Shown here piece after piece: positions 8,436 to 16,761 of a stretch of DNA of 20,344 bases. The notes under the pieces were generated by a model, which was given only the letters and a program-made list of their open reading frames with translations, was not told the origin of the DNA and did no database searches. The stretch spans positions 1-20,344 of the forward strand of contig JAKMXF010000114.1 in assembly GCA_024704765.1 (NCBI GenBank). Reading direction: 5' to 3'. The stretch comes from Oopsacas minuta (Eukaryota; Porifera; Hexactinellida; Lyssacinosida; Leucopsacidae). Positions within the stretch are counted from its first letter, which is position 1, and each line of letters begins with the position of its first letter. Made by a program: the position numbers and the translations under genes.

Positions 8436-8973
8436 CTGCATTAGTAGTTAGCATGCTAACACTTTGTGTTGGCATTGGACTCGGCACTTTGTGCCTCGAA
8501 TTTGGGAAAGTATAAATTGCAAAATTGAATGAATAAATTAATAATTCATCTAATTGTTTACTCTGTATTCATAAAAACAACAAATAGATTTGCATATGGG
8601 AAACTTGCAAATGTGAAATTCGGATTCAGCGTACTAGATTACCCCTTTATGTCTGTTAAGAGGAACTCTCTAAGTGCATTTGAATATACAGCAAACATAA
8701 GTTGAAATCTCGAAATATACTTGGAGTGTTTCCTCTTAACAGACATATGGGGGGTAATCTAGTACGCTGATTCCGAATTTCGCATTCTCAAGTTCCTCAT
8801 ATATAAACTTGTTGTTGTTTCTATGAATATATAGTACACAAACAAATGAATTATTAATTTATTAATTCCATTTTGCAATTTTATACTTTGCTAAATTCGA
8901 GGAATGAAGTGCTGAGTCTATTGCGAACATAAAGTGTTCGCAAACTATGCAGCGCAAGCAATTGAAACGGCTC
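8436..8973. mobile_element. Foldback MITE, ~540 bp, copy 2
   Basis: A long imperfect palindrome. The left arm (8436 to about 8690) and right arm (about 8700-8973) pair over roughly 240 bases. Matching marks are GTCTGTTAAGAG against CTCTTAACAGAC, AATCTAGTACGCTGA against TCAGCGTACTAGATTA, and ACTTTGTG against CATAAAGT. The right end finishes in GGCTC, the complement of the GAGCCG that begins copy 1 at 2450. Nested mini-hairpins (GCGAACA-taaag-TGTTCGC and GGCAC-ttt-GTGCC) sit near the tips. There are no coding traces, so it is a non-autonomous DNA element. A target-site duplication could not be fixed because the left tip is diverged. Confidence 0.85.
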
Positions 8974-9055
8974 ATCGATAATAAATCAAATTGGGAGAAA
9001 AGTACATATTAACCGAATTCTATTGTATTTATAAGTTTGTGGCATATATGTACAG

Positions 9056-9139
9056 CCTTTACAGACTCTACATCATATTCTCAAGAAAGAGTTGAATATC
9101 AAAATAGATTTCTCACAACTCAATGAAAACCTCAAAGAA
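9056..9139 (+). other. Candidate orphan coding exon (84 nt)
   Basis: After a possible acceptor (TATGTACAG) there are 28 open codons that read as an amphipathic helix (LHHILKKELNIKIDFSQLNE and so on). They end at a good donor, GAA|GTAAGA. Length and phase (0-0) fit an internal exon. It could be an upstream exon of the NHL gene beyond the gap at 9718, if the piece order is right. No partner exon was found, so chance remains likely. Confidence 0.25.
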
Positions 9140-9493
9140 GTAAGATTTATATGTTACATACTTACTACGTGTCTCCGTTTTATATAATACTAGCTGAGCT
9201 CTGCCCTTCGTGCGGATGCCTACTAGTCCTGCGGAATCCGAAAAAATTTCGTTAGTTGTCCTATCTTAAATTCAATTGATGCTATAGGAAGTACAAATAC
9301 TAATTTTATATTATAGATATCTCATGTCTAAGTATAGTTATTATAATGTTGTTAATATTATAATAGAAATCTGTATTATTACTCCAATTTCTATTGGAAG
9401 AAACTTTCTACTAATTTTAAAATATCATCGAAAGGTACGAAATATGATTTGGTTCCAAATGGGTCCAACCATCTCTGAGATGTTATATAGATA

Positions 9494-9605
9494 CAGTCAT
9501 CTCTACTTAATTGGGACTAATCTCCAGGAACGGAACCATCTCCATTAAAGTTAATATTAAATATTTTCTGTTAATCGGGACAAACTCTGCTTAATCGAGT
9601 GAAAC
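9494..9605. mobile_element. Possible pogo-like MITE fragment
   Basis: TA followed by CAGTCATCTCTACTTAATTG has the look of a pogo/Tigger-type terminal repeat. Further on, TTAATCGGGACAAACTCTGC and then TTAATCGAG resemble internal repeats of such elements. No matching right end is visible before the gap, so this is a fragment or a decayed copy. Confidence 0.35.
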
Positions 9606-9717
9606 TAGTAACTCAATCAAGACGAAACTTTTCTTGAGTTAGGAATTCTAATAAGCTAGGTATATGTGACTACATTTTAGATTAATTCGGCCAATTCAAA
9701 TTCTATTTACCAGTCAT

Positions 9718-9718
9718 N
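9718..9718. other. Assembly gap (single N) inside the NHL gene
   Basis: The NHL coding frame is open right up to the base after the N. On the other side the same frame meets a stop within 36 bases and shows no coiled-coil character. The gap therefore hides the 5' part of the gene, or the join is wrong. Confidence 0.9.
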
Positions 9719-10891
9719 CTACAACTCAGAGAGAGTATCCTCCTCTCTCGTATTGATCAAATAGAGAAAGATTATAATAACAAAACTCAGAAAATGAATA
9801 AATTAGTTGAGACATTGAATACAAATAAATCAATGAATTCAGATACAATAACAGATAACGAATTGAAAGACACTCTAGATGGAGTTATATCATTAATCAA
9901 CAAGATAACAGAACTAACATCTGAGACAGACATTAGTATTGAGTTTGGATGGAACAATCAATTTGAGACTGACATAGAACAGCTAGGGAGCATTAAGCTT
10001 AATAATCAGACTGACATATCTCCCACCCGCACCTTCCCTCCTCAAGTGAAGCCTGTTGTACCTAACTACAAGGCTAAACAGCTGCCTACTGCTTACTACT
10101 GTAATCATTCAGACAAGAAAGCTCCAGGAGAACTGTACTATCCCAGAGGTATAGCAGTTCTTAACCAAACTGGAGACATATACATAGCGGATTATTGCAA
10201 CGATCGTGTACAAGTATTTAGCTGTAACGGAGACTATCTCTTCATGTTCAGTGAGAAGATGGAAAATCCAGTAGGTATCTGTATATCTCAGAATAAAGTG
10301 TTTGTTACACAATGGTATGGTCATTGTATTAATAATTACGAGCTAGAAGGGAAACTAATCAAGAGTGTTGGTAGTAAAGGGAATGGAGAAGCTCAGTTCG
10401 ACGGTCCACGCGGTCTAGATGTCTCTGATAGAAATAGCAATGTGTATGTATGTGATTGTAATAATCATAGAGTTCAAATCTTAACTCAAGAATTCAAGTT
10501 CCATTCCATGCTAGGGATTGATTTGTTCAACCATCCACGTTACGTTAAGGTTACAAGGGACAGAGTATTGGTGCTAGATGAGAGTGATTCGTGTATGTTT
10601 GTGTTCAATTCAGATCACGTTCTAACCAACAGACTGATAACTAGAGGTGGTGGCAAACAAACAAACTATCCATGCTGTTTCGACATAGACAGAGACTATA
10701 ACATCATTATGAGTGACTACAGAAATCACTGTGTGTACGTATTCAATCAGGAGGGAGAACAGATACACAAGTTTGGGAAGGAAGGTCAGGGTATCGGGGA
10801 GTTCATTAATCCCTGGGGAATAGCACTAGACAACACAGGACACATTATTGTTGTGTGTAAGAAGAATACTAATTGTCTACAATTCTTTTGA
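9719..10891 (+). CDS. TRIM-like coiled-coil/NHL-repeat protein, 5' end missing at gap
   Basis: The frame is open from the gap, 25 codons before the first Met at 9794. Those codons (LQLRESILLSRIDQIEKDYN and so on) read as coiled coil, so the Met at 9794 is internal. Numbered from that Met, residues 1-50 continue the coiled coil. A Pro-rich linker lies at about 76-98, and six NHL blades follow at about 113-147, 156-190, 200-235, 245-278, 290-325 and 335-365. Each has the pattern P-x-G-(hydrophobic)-x-V and then D-x-x-N-x-R-V/C-x-V. This is the C-terminal half of RING/B-box/coiled-coil/NHL proteins, in which the propeller binds protein or RNA. RING and B-box would lie beyond the gap and are not seen. 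The frame is intact and probably functional. A decayed relative lies at 15631-16761. Confidence 0.9.
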   Translation, partial: LQLRESILLSRIDQIEKDYNNKTQKMNKLVETLNTNKSMNSDTITDNELKDTLDGVISLINKITELTSETDISIEFGWNNQFETDIEQLGSIKLNNQTDISPTRTFPPQVKPVVPNYKAKQLPTAYYCNHSDKKAPGELYYPRGIAVLNQTGDIYIADYCNDRVQVFSCNGDYLFMFSEKMENPVGICISQNKVFVTQWYGHCINNYELEGKLIKSVGSKGNGEAQFDGPRGLDVSDRNSNVYVCDCNNHRVQILTQEFKFHSMLGIDLFNHPRYVKVTRDRVLVLDESDSCMFVFNSDHVLTNRLITRGGGKQTNYPCCFDIDRDYNIIMSDYRNHCVYVFNQEGEQIHKFGKEGQGIGEFINPWGIALDNTGHIIVVCKKNTNCLQFF

Positions 10892-11253
10892 ATTTAGAAT
10901 CTAATTGTATTATTCCTCGTTGGTTTATCAGATTATTTATTATTTATTATTTATTATTTCCAAATGTATTAGGCATTAGAACAATTTAATAATGGCAATC
11001 CTTGGAGGGTCAGAATCTACCAGAATTCCTTCGTTATTGGAAATTCCTTGGAAACTTTATTTTAGCGATTATTATTCCATGAATTGGCCAAGTGTATTAT
11101 GTATCATGATAGCGTCATAAATAATGAGGTAATGATAATGAAATGTCCTTACCCACATGCTTAGATGGACATCGCGTGGAGCTGAGACATTTTTCAGTAA
11201 TTAACAGGGGCCTTACCTAGTGAACACGTTCATTTTATCGTCCGTATTTCATG
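10892..11253. other. NHL gene 3' flank with short repeats
   Basis: This spacer contains the 7-mer tandem repeat at 10932-10959 and a degenerate repeat around 11090-11190 that resembles 15028-15105. Both share GCGTCATAAATAATGAG or nearly so, followed by (G/C)AGCTGA(G/A)AC. No gene is seen. Confidence 0.45.
10932..10959. repeat. Four tandem copies of ATTATTT
   Basis: Exactly four 7-bp units follow one another 41 bp after the NHL stop. It is a simple sequence repeat. Confidence 0.85.
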
Positions 11254-11709
11254 TACATTCAACTCCCGTCATATCTAAGCTCAAGGAACCGCGAAAATGA
11301 CTTCGTTATAACCGATGAATGTACAGTCGAACCTCCGAGATCCGGACCTCCAAGATACGGGCACCTCCCTCAACCGGGCACCCTTATTTTATATCAGTCC
11401 AAAAGAATTTCACCATTTCATATAATTCTCCTCATACTAACGTTGACTTCAGCTACTACATTCATATGGGATTACGTTTGTATACAGTAAGTAAACTTAA
11501 TAACAGAATTCGAATACCTAAGGGAACTCATATGTACATTATGGGTTGTAACTACCATAGAGTTAATGATATTTCCGAGATCCAGGCACCCTCCGGTCCC
11601 ACACTGCCCGGATCTCGGAGGTTCTACTGTATGTTGCTTTTGACGTTTTGGGACTGGAATGGGACCATATTTGTACAATTCCACATTTCGGTATAACGGG
11701 AGTTGACTA
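11254..11709. mobile_element. Outer inverted-repeat element enclosing a pogo-like MITE
   Basis: TCAACTCCCGTCATATC at 11259-11275 and its inverted partner at 11690-11706 (two mismatches in 17) flank the inner MITE at 11324-11629. The flanks TACAT and ATGTA extend the symmetry. The inner element seems to have inserted into an older non-autonomous element. Short open frames here are chance products of the repeat. Confidence 0.6.
11324..11629. mobile_element. pogo/Tigger-type MITE with TA target site, 306 bp
   Basis: The left end CAGTCGAACCTCCGAGATCC and the inverted right end (CAGTAGAACCTCCGAGATCC) differ at one of 20 positions. TA flanks both ends (11322-11323 and 11630-11631), as expected for Tc1/mariner-pogo target duplication. 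The CAGT start and the ACCTC-GATCCGG pattern are typical of pogo/Tigger ends. It has no transposase. It sits about 140 bp upstream of the RING gene and may lie in that gene's 5' region. Confidence 0.85.
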
Positions 11710-11771
11710 TGTAATGTTATCACAATTTTGAGATTAATGAATTAATTAATTTTCTATTTATAGCTATCCCA

Positions 11772-12527
11772 ATGTTAGACCTACTATTTGAGATCAGCTG
11801 TGGTGTTATATACTTATTATCCACACCTTTTTGGTTTGTAATACAAGCTATAGAATATGTATTATACCTAGTGGTTCAATGTCTGTATTTGTGTGTATTC
11901 AGCTTAATCCCATTCTTACTGACAGTAGTAATACCGTTCATATGGGAGTATGTTGGATCTCCAATCACAGATATTCTCATTTTTATCGGTAAATACGTTG
12001 TGGATATTGCATTGATTATTATCAACTTTCTGCTATACCCTCCTATACCTTCTGGTATTGGTAAAATCGTGCTTATATTCGCTAGTGCTTATTTTCTGAT
12101 GAGATTTTCAAATTTTTTCCTAAAACAAGCTTTAAATCCGATTTTCGTAACGATTGACCTCTATTTCTCTCCGCTATTAATTCCTTTCAAACTTGTTTAC
12201 TCGGGGCTAAAGTTTGTTTATACAGCAGCTCGTGGCGGTAAGAAACAACAACAAACTCCCGAGGAGATAATACCGGAATATTTGACACAAGTACGACCAG
12301 TCGAACAGCCATTACAGAGAGCCAGACGACGAATAGTTAAAATCACAAATCCAGATGACACCTTGTGCATAGTTTGCTTTACTAACCCCAAATGTATGTT
12401 AATAAGGCCTTGTAATCATGCTTGTTTATGTGTTGACTGTGCTAAAATGTTAACTGAAGAAATGCCAGTAACGGAATGTCCTCTATGTAGAACTATTATT
12501 AATCGAATTGAAAGAATTTACATATAA
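11772..12527 (+). CDS. Multi-pass membrane RING-finger protein (E3 ligase-like)
   Basis: A 251-residue protein. The N-terminal 150 residues are strongly hydrophobic, with about four to five membrane stretches (about 10-27, 30-57, 66-90, 97-118, 125-150). A basic, Gln/Pro-rich linker follows (151-190). A C-terminal C3HC4 RING then has Cys199, Cys202, Cys214, His216, Cys220, Cys223, Cys236 and Cys239. The compact spacing and C-terminal position resemble the RINGs of IAP- and MUL1-type E3 ligases. The expected role is membrane-anchored ubiquitin transfer, in ER, mitochondria or another membrane; the substrate is unknown. CTATTTATAG, a good splice acceptor, lies 8 bases before the ATG, so an upstream 5' UTR exon is likely. 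No AATAAA was found close downstream. Confidence 0.9.
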   Translation: MLDLLFEISCGVIYLLSTPFWFVIQAIEYVLYLVVQCLYLCVFSLIPFLLTVVIPFIWEYVGSPITDILIFIGKYVVDIALIIINFLLYPPIPSGIGKIVLIFASAYFLMRFSNFFLKQALNPIFVTIDLYFSPLLIPFKLVYSGLKFVYTAARGGKKQQQTPEEIIPEYLTQVRPVEQPLQRARRRIVKITNPDDTLCIVCFTNPKCMLIRPCNHACLCVDCAKMLTEEMPVTECPLCRTIINRIERIYI

Positions 12528-12712
12528 TTCCTTTCGGATTTTTTCTTGCTACGAAGTTGTATTCGAGTTTATCAATCTCTATAAATGATTTTATTTCTTC
12601 TTTTGTTAATATTATAGATTTACCAGGGATATATCAATTGCTATGGAGTCTTGTTATACACTAGCTGCATCTGGTTAATTTTGTGGGTGTCTGTAGTATA
12701 TGGGACGATTAT

Positions 12713-13243
12713 ATGTCAGCGGTCAATTATCGGAAAGATCTTTCTCCTGAGAACCTAAGCTATAAGGTATGGGTAAAGCAAAATTGAAGAATACTTTCGA
12801 AGCAAACAGCTGATTATTGCAAAATATACCATTATCTGCTAATCTGCTTGTTTTAGTAATCCAAATTTTCACTTTTATGAATATCAAAATGTATTCAATC
12901 TTTACGGGGATTGGCACATGTACTCTGTACCCCTCCACTCCCTGACAACCTAGCAACGCAACCGGACCATAACAATGCACATACAATTAGATTATTAGTT
13001 TGGGCGTATTAGTTAGAACATTCTGTAAAATAAGAATATTATTAACCCATCACAATAGATTAGCTACTGAGATTAAATACTGGTAAGCTCTCTTCTTCTT
13101 TACCACTCTAGTCAGCCTCTCTGTCCTATGACATCAAGGTGTTACAAGAGCGGTACAATATGCTTATACGACACACTCGATTCATATCGAAATGTATAAA
13201 TAGGAGAGCATCCTCAATTAGCAAATATAAATATTTAAAATAA
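12713..13243 (+). CDS. Small two-exon gene (61 aa), predicted
   Basis: Exon 1 at 12713-12766 encodes MSAVNYRKDLSPENLSYK and ends at a donor, AAG|GTATGG (phase 0). Exon 2 at 13112-13243 follows a very strong acceptor (CTCTCTTCTTCTTTACCACTCTAG). It reads SASLSYDIKVLQERYNMLIR and onward to a TAA at 13241-13243. An AATAAA overlaps the stop (13239-13244). The joined frame is open and gives a 61-residue, basic, partly helical protein. I do not recognise a family. The gene is convergent with the six-exon gene ending at 13395. The strong acceptor and overlapping poly(A) signal support it, but without transcript data the model is tentative and internal exons could be missing. Confidence 0.4.
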
Positions 13244-13394
13244 AATCTATGAGAAGTGAGAACACTGGATATAAGAACTATCCGCATGGAAAACGGTTCT
13301 CATATGAACAGTAAATCACTGGTGATGTTCTTATAACTGGCATCAGCCGTAAATGAGTAAATAATAATAATAACAAATGCTTCAACTAATGTAT

Positions 13395-14762
13395 TTATGA
13401 AATCGGATAGAAATCGAACTCCTCGCTTATCGAATCAGCGAAATAGGTAAACACAATTCCTAGACAAACTCCAGTTATATCGGAGTAAATTGTGCGGTTC
13501 TTTGATATTCAATACATCCAAATTCGTACTGTAATACATTCATTACTTACCTGTTGAGTTGTTTGATGTATCTAGAGATGGAGAAGTATTTCCCTCTTTA
13601 ATCGACTGTTCTAGTAAATTCTTGAGAAAATCCTTTATCAATATAACCTACATATGATTACACAAGTATTGTTTGATAAATATTGAAGATTCCTTTACAT
13701 AACTTACTTCGTTGTTAAGTTCCTTCAGTTTTTCCATCACTTTCCCATTCAAGTTTGTTTGTTCTTTTGGTTTTACATTGTTTGATGTATATTGACGCCT
13801 TATGGAAGGTAAACAAATAAATATATAAATGGATCCTCGTTAACATGCTTGCCCCTTGAGAATCATATCTCATGGCATACGCATGATACGATATATGCGT
13901 GTACATGTACGTACATACAAATACATCTAAGCAGGCTACTTACCAATATTTTTGTACTACAAGCGTTGCTTGTAGCCTTCCTTGTTGTTCTTTCCAATTT
14001 TTAAGTTTTTGAACCTATATTGATACGAACAATTAATCAATATGTCAAATTATATTCATATCAATTGTGATATGATAAGAATGGGTTGTTACTAAGCAGA
14101 TAACCCCTCCCCTTGGAGCGTTACGTAACGTGAACGACCTCCTTTGTGAGTTAGGAACAGGACAAAGTTCATATTTCCTAAACCTGGGCTTCAAAGTTTG
14201 CAAAATTTGGTTTATTTATTTCTAGGAATCGAATGGCTGCGAAATTACACTTATCTCTTGTTAATTATCTACAAAGCTAACCTCTGTAGTAAGTTCTGAT
14301 ATTTTCCTTGATTGAGTTTCAACCAAATCTTCCAATCTATACCGATAGAGATATTTTAATTCAACATTCACCAAAATACGTTTTAAAATAATTTAATTGA
14401 TTTGCCCTTATGAAAGCTAATAAATAAATAATCTCTAACTTTATACAAATCTCCAATACTTTATCCATTTCTCTTTTATCCTCTACTTCTTCTGAATCAG
14501 AATTATCACCAGAATTGATCAATTCTCGGATATTATCCGTGTCTTCTCCATTATTAGCAAATATTTTTTTCTGTGTGTATGCCTGTAATAGAGTTCTCAT
14601 TGGTACTACAGGTAGTGACATTGTCATATCATGTGATTGCTCCTTGTTTTGTAATTCTATTTCTTCCTTGTTTTCATCTTGAATTGAGGTAAGTTTATCG
14701 GTCAATTCCCCTGGATATATAATATCCTCATCAGAAGACAATAAATCTAGTTTAGACTCCAT
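13395..14762 (-). CDS. Six-exon coiled-coil protein (233 aa), predicted
   Basis: Exons on the minus strand: 14762-14440, 14336-14282, 14014-13944, 13798-13708, 13647-13551 and 13459-13395. Phases are 2, 0, 2, 0, 1 in order, all agree, and the sum is exactly 702 nt. Donors are GTTAGA, GTTAGC and GTAAGT-type; acceptors end GGTATAG, ATATAG, CCATAAG, TGTAG and TCTAG. The protein has an acidic N-terminal third (many Asp/Glu and Ser, about 1-100). A coiled coil then crosses the first splice sites (ICIKLEDLVETQSRKISELT, then VQKLKNWKEQQGRLQ), and a second helix runs through KVMEKLKELNNEVILIKDFL into KNLLEQS. I do not recognise the family with certainty. The layout and the helix near the C-terminus faintly recall CENP-H-type kinetochore proteins. 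The last exon is least sure: an acceptor at 13500-13501 gives another open ending. Confidence 0.7.
14119..14130. repeat. Perfect 12-bp palindrome CGTTACGTAACG
   Basis: It lies in the intron between exons 2 and 3 of the six-exon gene, in a GC-richer patch (CCCCTCCCCTTGGAGCGTTA and on). It may be a decayed transposon end. Nothing more can be said. Confidence 0.4.
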
Positions 14763-14802
14763 CTATTTGGATGTTTTATTAAGCGCTGAGCTTCAGTGAT
14801 AC

Positions 14803-15110
14803 GTGGTTGCCTCACTGGTTGGAAACTTGTTTCAGCTCCACCGCTTGCATCAGGTTTACCTGCCGCCTGAATTTTGTCAGTATTTCACTATTTTCTCAGT
14901 GAATTTCAACTACACAATATATTTACTAGCTAACGGGTGTATAGCAGTAGTCACTCACAAGCGTGAATTAACATATTTCGAAAGCAAAGTAATAGAAAAA
15001 TTTCCATGGAATGGCGACTTTTATTACGATAACGTCATAAATAATGAGATGCCACCCGCCGCCCGCCCGCTTAAATTGCATGATGCGAGCTGAAACAAGT
15101 TTCTTAGAGT
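14803..15110. mobile_element. Putative MITE with GAAACTTGTTTCAGCTC ends
   Basis: GAAACTTGTTTCAGCTC at about 14821-14837 is inverted near 15089-15105 (GAGCTGAAACAAGTTTC). Both ends continue with GC-rich DNA that contains GCATCA/TGATGC. The interior piece GATAACGTCATAAATAATGAG recurs, diverged, at 11105-11125. The open frame at 14803-15093 spans the element and is not a gene. TSDs were not found. Confidence 0.6.
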
Positions 15111-15163
15111 CTCAATAGATAATATTATAATTGTAAAGCTACCATACGTAAATATTCACTGAG

Positions 15164-15548
15164 CTATCTAGTAGCTGAATTCTTTAACTGTATAGCTTTG
15201 TTTATCTTCATGGCGGTTTGGTCACCTGTGGGAAACCATTCAAACTAGCGGTAGTCCTTGTCGAAATATTACATGATATAGGAGACGTGATGCATTGTTT
15301 TTACCAAATTCGCCCATATTTTCTATGGCCAAACTTCCTTCCTCATAGAAAATTCACATTTATAGAGACTTACAGAGATTACATTGTTTGTTAGAAATCA
15401 TATTGTCCACTCCAAGATATTGATAATCGCTCTTAACGCCCTTGCGAATATTCGATGAGTTGATAACGTGAATAATATAATCGGAATATTTACTCTGACC
15501 AACGCGAAGACAATTTAAATAGTAAAGATACGATTTAATGAGATTCAT
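15164..15548 (-). CDS. Small two-exon gene (78 aa), predicted
   Basis: Exon 1 at 15548-15374 starts one base after a strong acceptor (TTTGTATTTCTATTTTCAG|A), so at least one upstream exon, 5' UTR or coding, is expected. It reads MNLIKSYLYYLNCLRVGQSK and onward to a strong donor, CTCT|GTAAGT (phase 1). Exon 2 at 15225-15164 follows TGGTTTCCCACAG. It restores a Cys codon and reads DQTAMKINKAIQLKNSATR and a TAG. The joined protein is 78 residues, with Tyr- and Asn-rich helices and a CNLC pair. I do not recognise it. Spacing of Tyr-x-x-x-Leu-Arg loosely recalls small mitochondrial LYR-type proteins, but no real LYR motif is present. If an upstream coding exon exists this is only its C-terminus. 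Confidence 0.5.
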
Positions 15549-15630
15549 TCTGAAAATAGAAATACAAATATATTAGTGAAGAAATATGAATAGAATAACT
15601 ACGAGGATTTAGATTGGAGGTTTGAGGAAG

Positions 15631-16761
15631 TTAGTATTTCCGGAAGCAGCCTTGATCTTGAATGCCAAAACTCATAATATTATCTGAGTTGTCAAGAATT
15701 ATTTCGTTTAAGAAAGAATGATGTCCTCTACCCAGTATATGCTTCATCGCTCCTTTGAGGTGAGAAGATACGAATTTCGTTAGCAGAACTGTCTAATTAA
15801 GAAGTTGCGCTTCTTATCAATTGTGAAGAAGGTAGGTGCTGTCTTTGGTGGCTGATTCTGTTTAGTTAGCTGTATACTCTTCTGGAGAGCACAGTCTTGG
15901 TTGTAGCAGTAGATGGAGTTGTTGTTTGAGCTAGGGTGTAGATTGTGTCAGAGAATACTGTAATGTCTGAAGGGAGTTTGAGTTTTCCTTAGCCGAACTG
16001 AAATAGAATTCAATATTTGAATTATTTGCATATTCCCAGCACATACATATAGCAACCCAATTTCATAACACAATCCTGAGATATTAGTAAATCGCCCTGG
16101 TGTATTGCCTCTTGAGCCTGTTTCCTTTAGGAATTGTCCTGCTAGGCTAAACTTCACAAGAGACTCTTTAGCTTGATCAGTAACGAATACTTCCTCTTTT
16201 GACAGACATATACCCCATGGCTCCTTCAAGTGGTCAGTCCCAAAAGAACGTAAATACTTTCCTTCGGTATTCAACACTTGAATACGACTGTTGTAATAGT
16301 CACAAATGTAAAGTTCATTACTTGCTCTATCTACTGCTATTCCTTACTAATAGGGTTTTATTTCCTAACGTATTCGGGGATCAGTTCAATCAAATCAATT
16401 TCTGCGATTGTCTTTACAAATGTTATCGCTGTAACAACTGAACTCAACAAACTCCAAATTTCAACCGGCACCTCAACTCTTCTAACTTTTGGATTTGCTC
16501 ATCATATTTTTGTGCCGTTGAATGTTACCAAATGCTAATAAGAATAATTTATCAATTTGCTTTCAATATTCTAAGCTGTTGAATAGCTTCCATTAACTCA
16601 GCATTTCTATCATTACCCTCCTTCATTTTGATCAGTCGAGATCTTAAATTTCTCTGAATCATCCGAGACACGCGTAAAGTTCGCCAAAATTTGCAGAACC
16701 TCTGCCATCAACAAATTCGTAATTTGGTTGATATCGAATTCTATTGCTGTGACCATTTCGT
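15631..16761 (-). pseudogene. Decayed coiled-coil/NHL (TRIM-like) pseudogene
   Basis: Read on the minus strand, pieces of one protein follow in the right order but in different frames. They begin after an acceptor, TTTGTTTCAG, at 16762 with EMVTAIEFDINQITNLLM. Coiled-coil pieces follow (LIKMKEGNDRNAELMEAIQQ, then YDEQIQKLEELRCRLKF). Next come NHL blades: GIAVDRASNELYICDYYNSR, then the longest intact stretch (16277-15951), and then SDITVFSDTIYTLAQ in another frame. The remaining blades are SIYCYNQDCALQ and FFTIDKKRNFLI back in the earlier frame, and MKHILGRGHHSFLNEIILDN at 15747-15631. At least four frameshifts and several in-frame stops make it non-functional. It is related to the intact gene at 9719-10891 but is not a recent copy of it. 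Confidence 0.8.

Noticed and set aside
9185-9250. ACTAGCTGAGCTCTGCCCTT followed by CGTGCGGATGCC looked like the 3' end of a non-LTR retrotransposon
   Set aside because: Only a short resemblance from memory. No reverse-transcriptase traces, poly(A) or target duplication nearby.
11251-11723. Three overlapping open frames (79-125 codons)
   Set aside because: They lie on nested MITEs with inverted ends; translated products have no protein-like features.
12723-12986. 87-codon minus-strand frame
   Set aside because: It overlaps the intron of the better supported plus-strand two-exon gene and has no recognisable features.
14803-15093. 96-codon open frame
   Set aside because: It spans a repeat element end to end and shares its core with another repeat copy; no splice or domain support.
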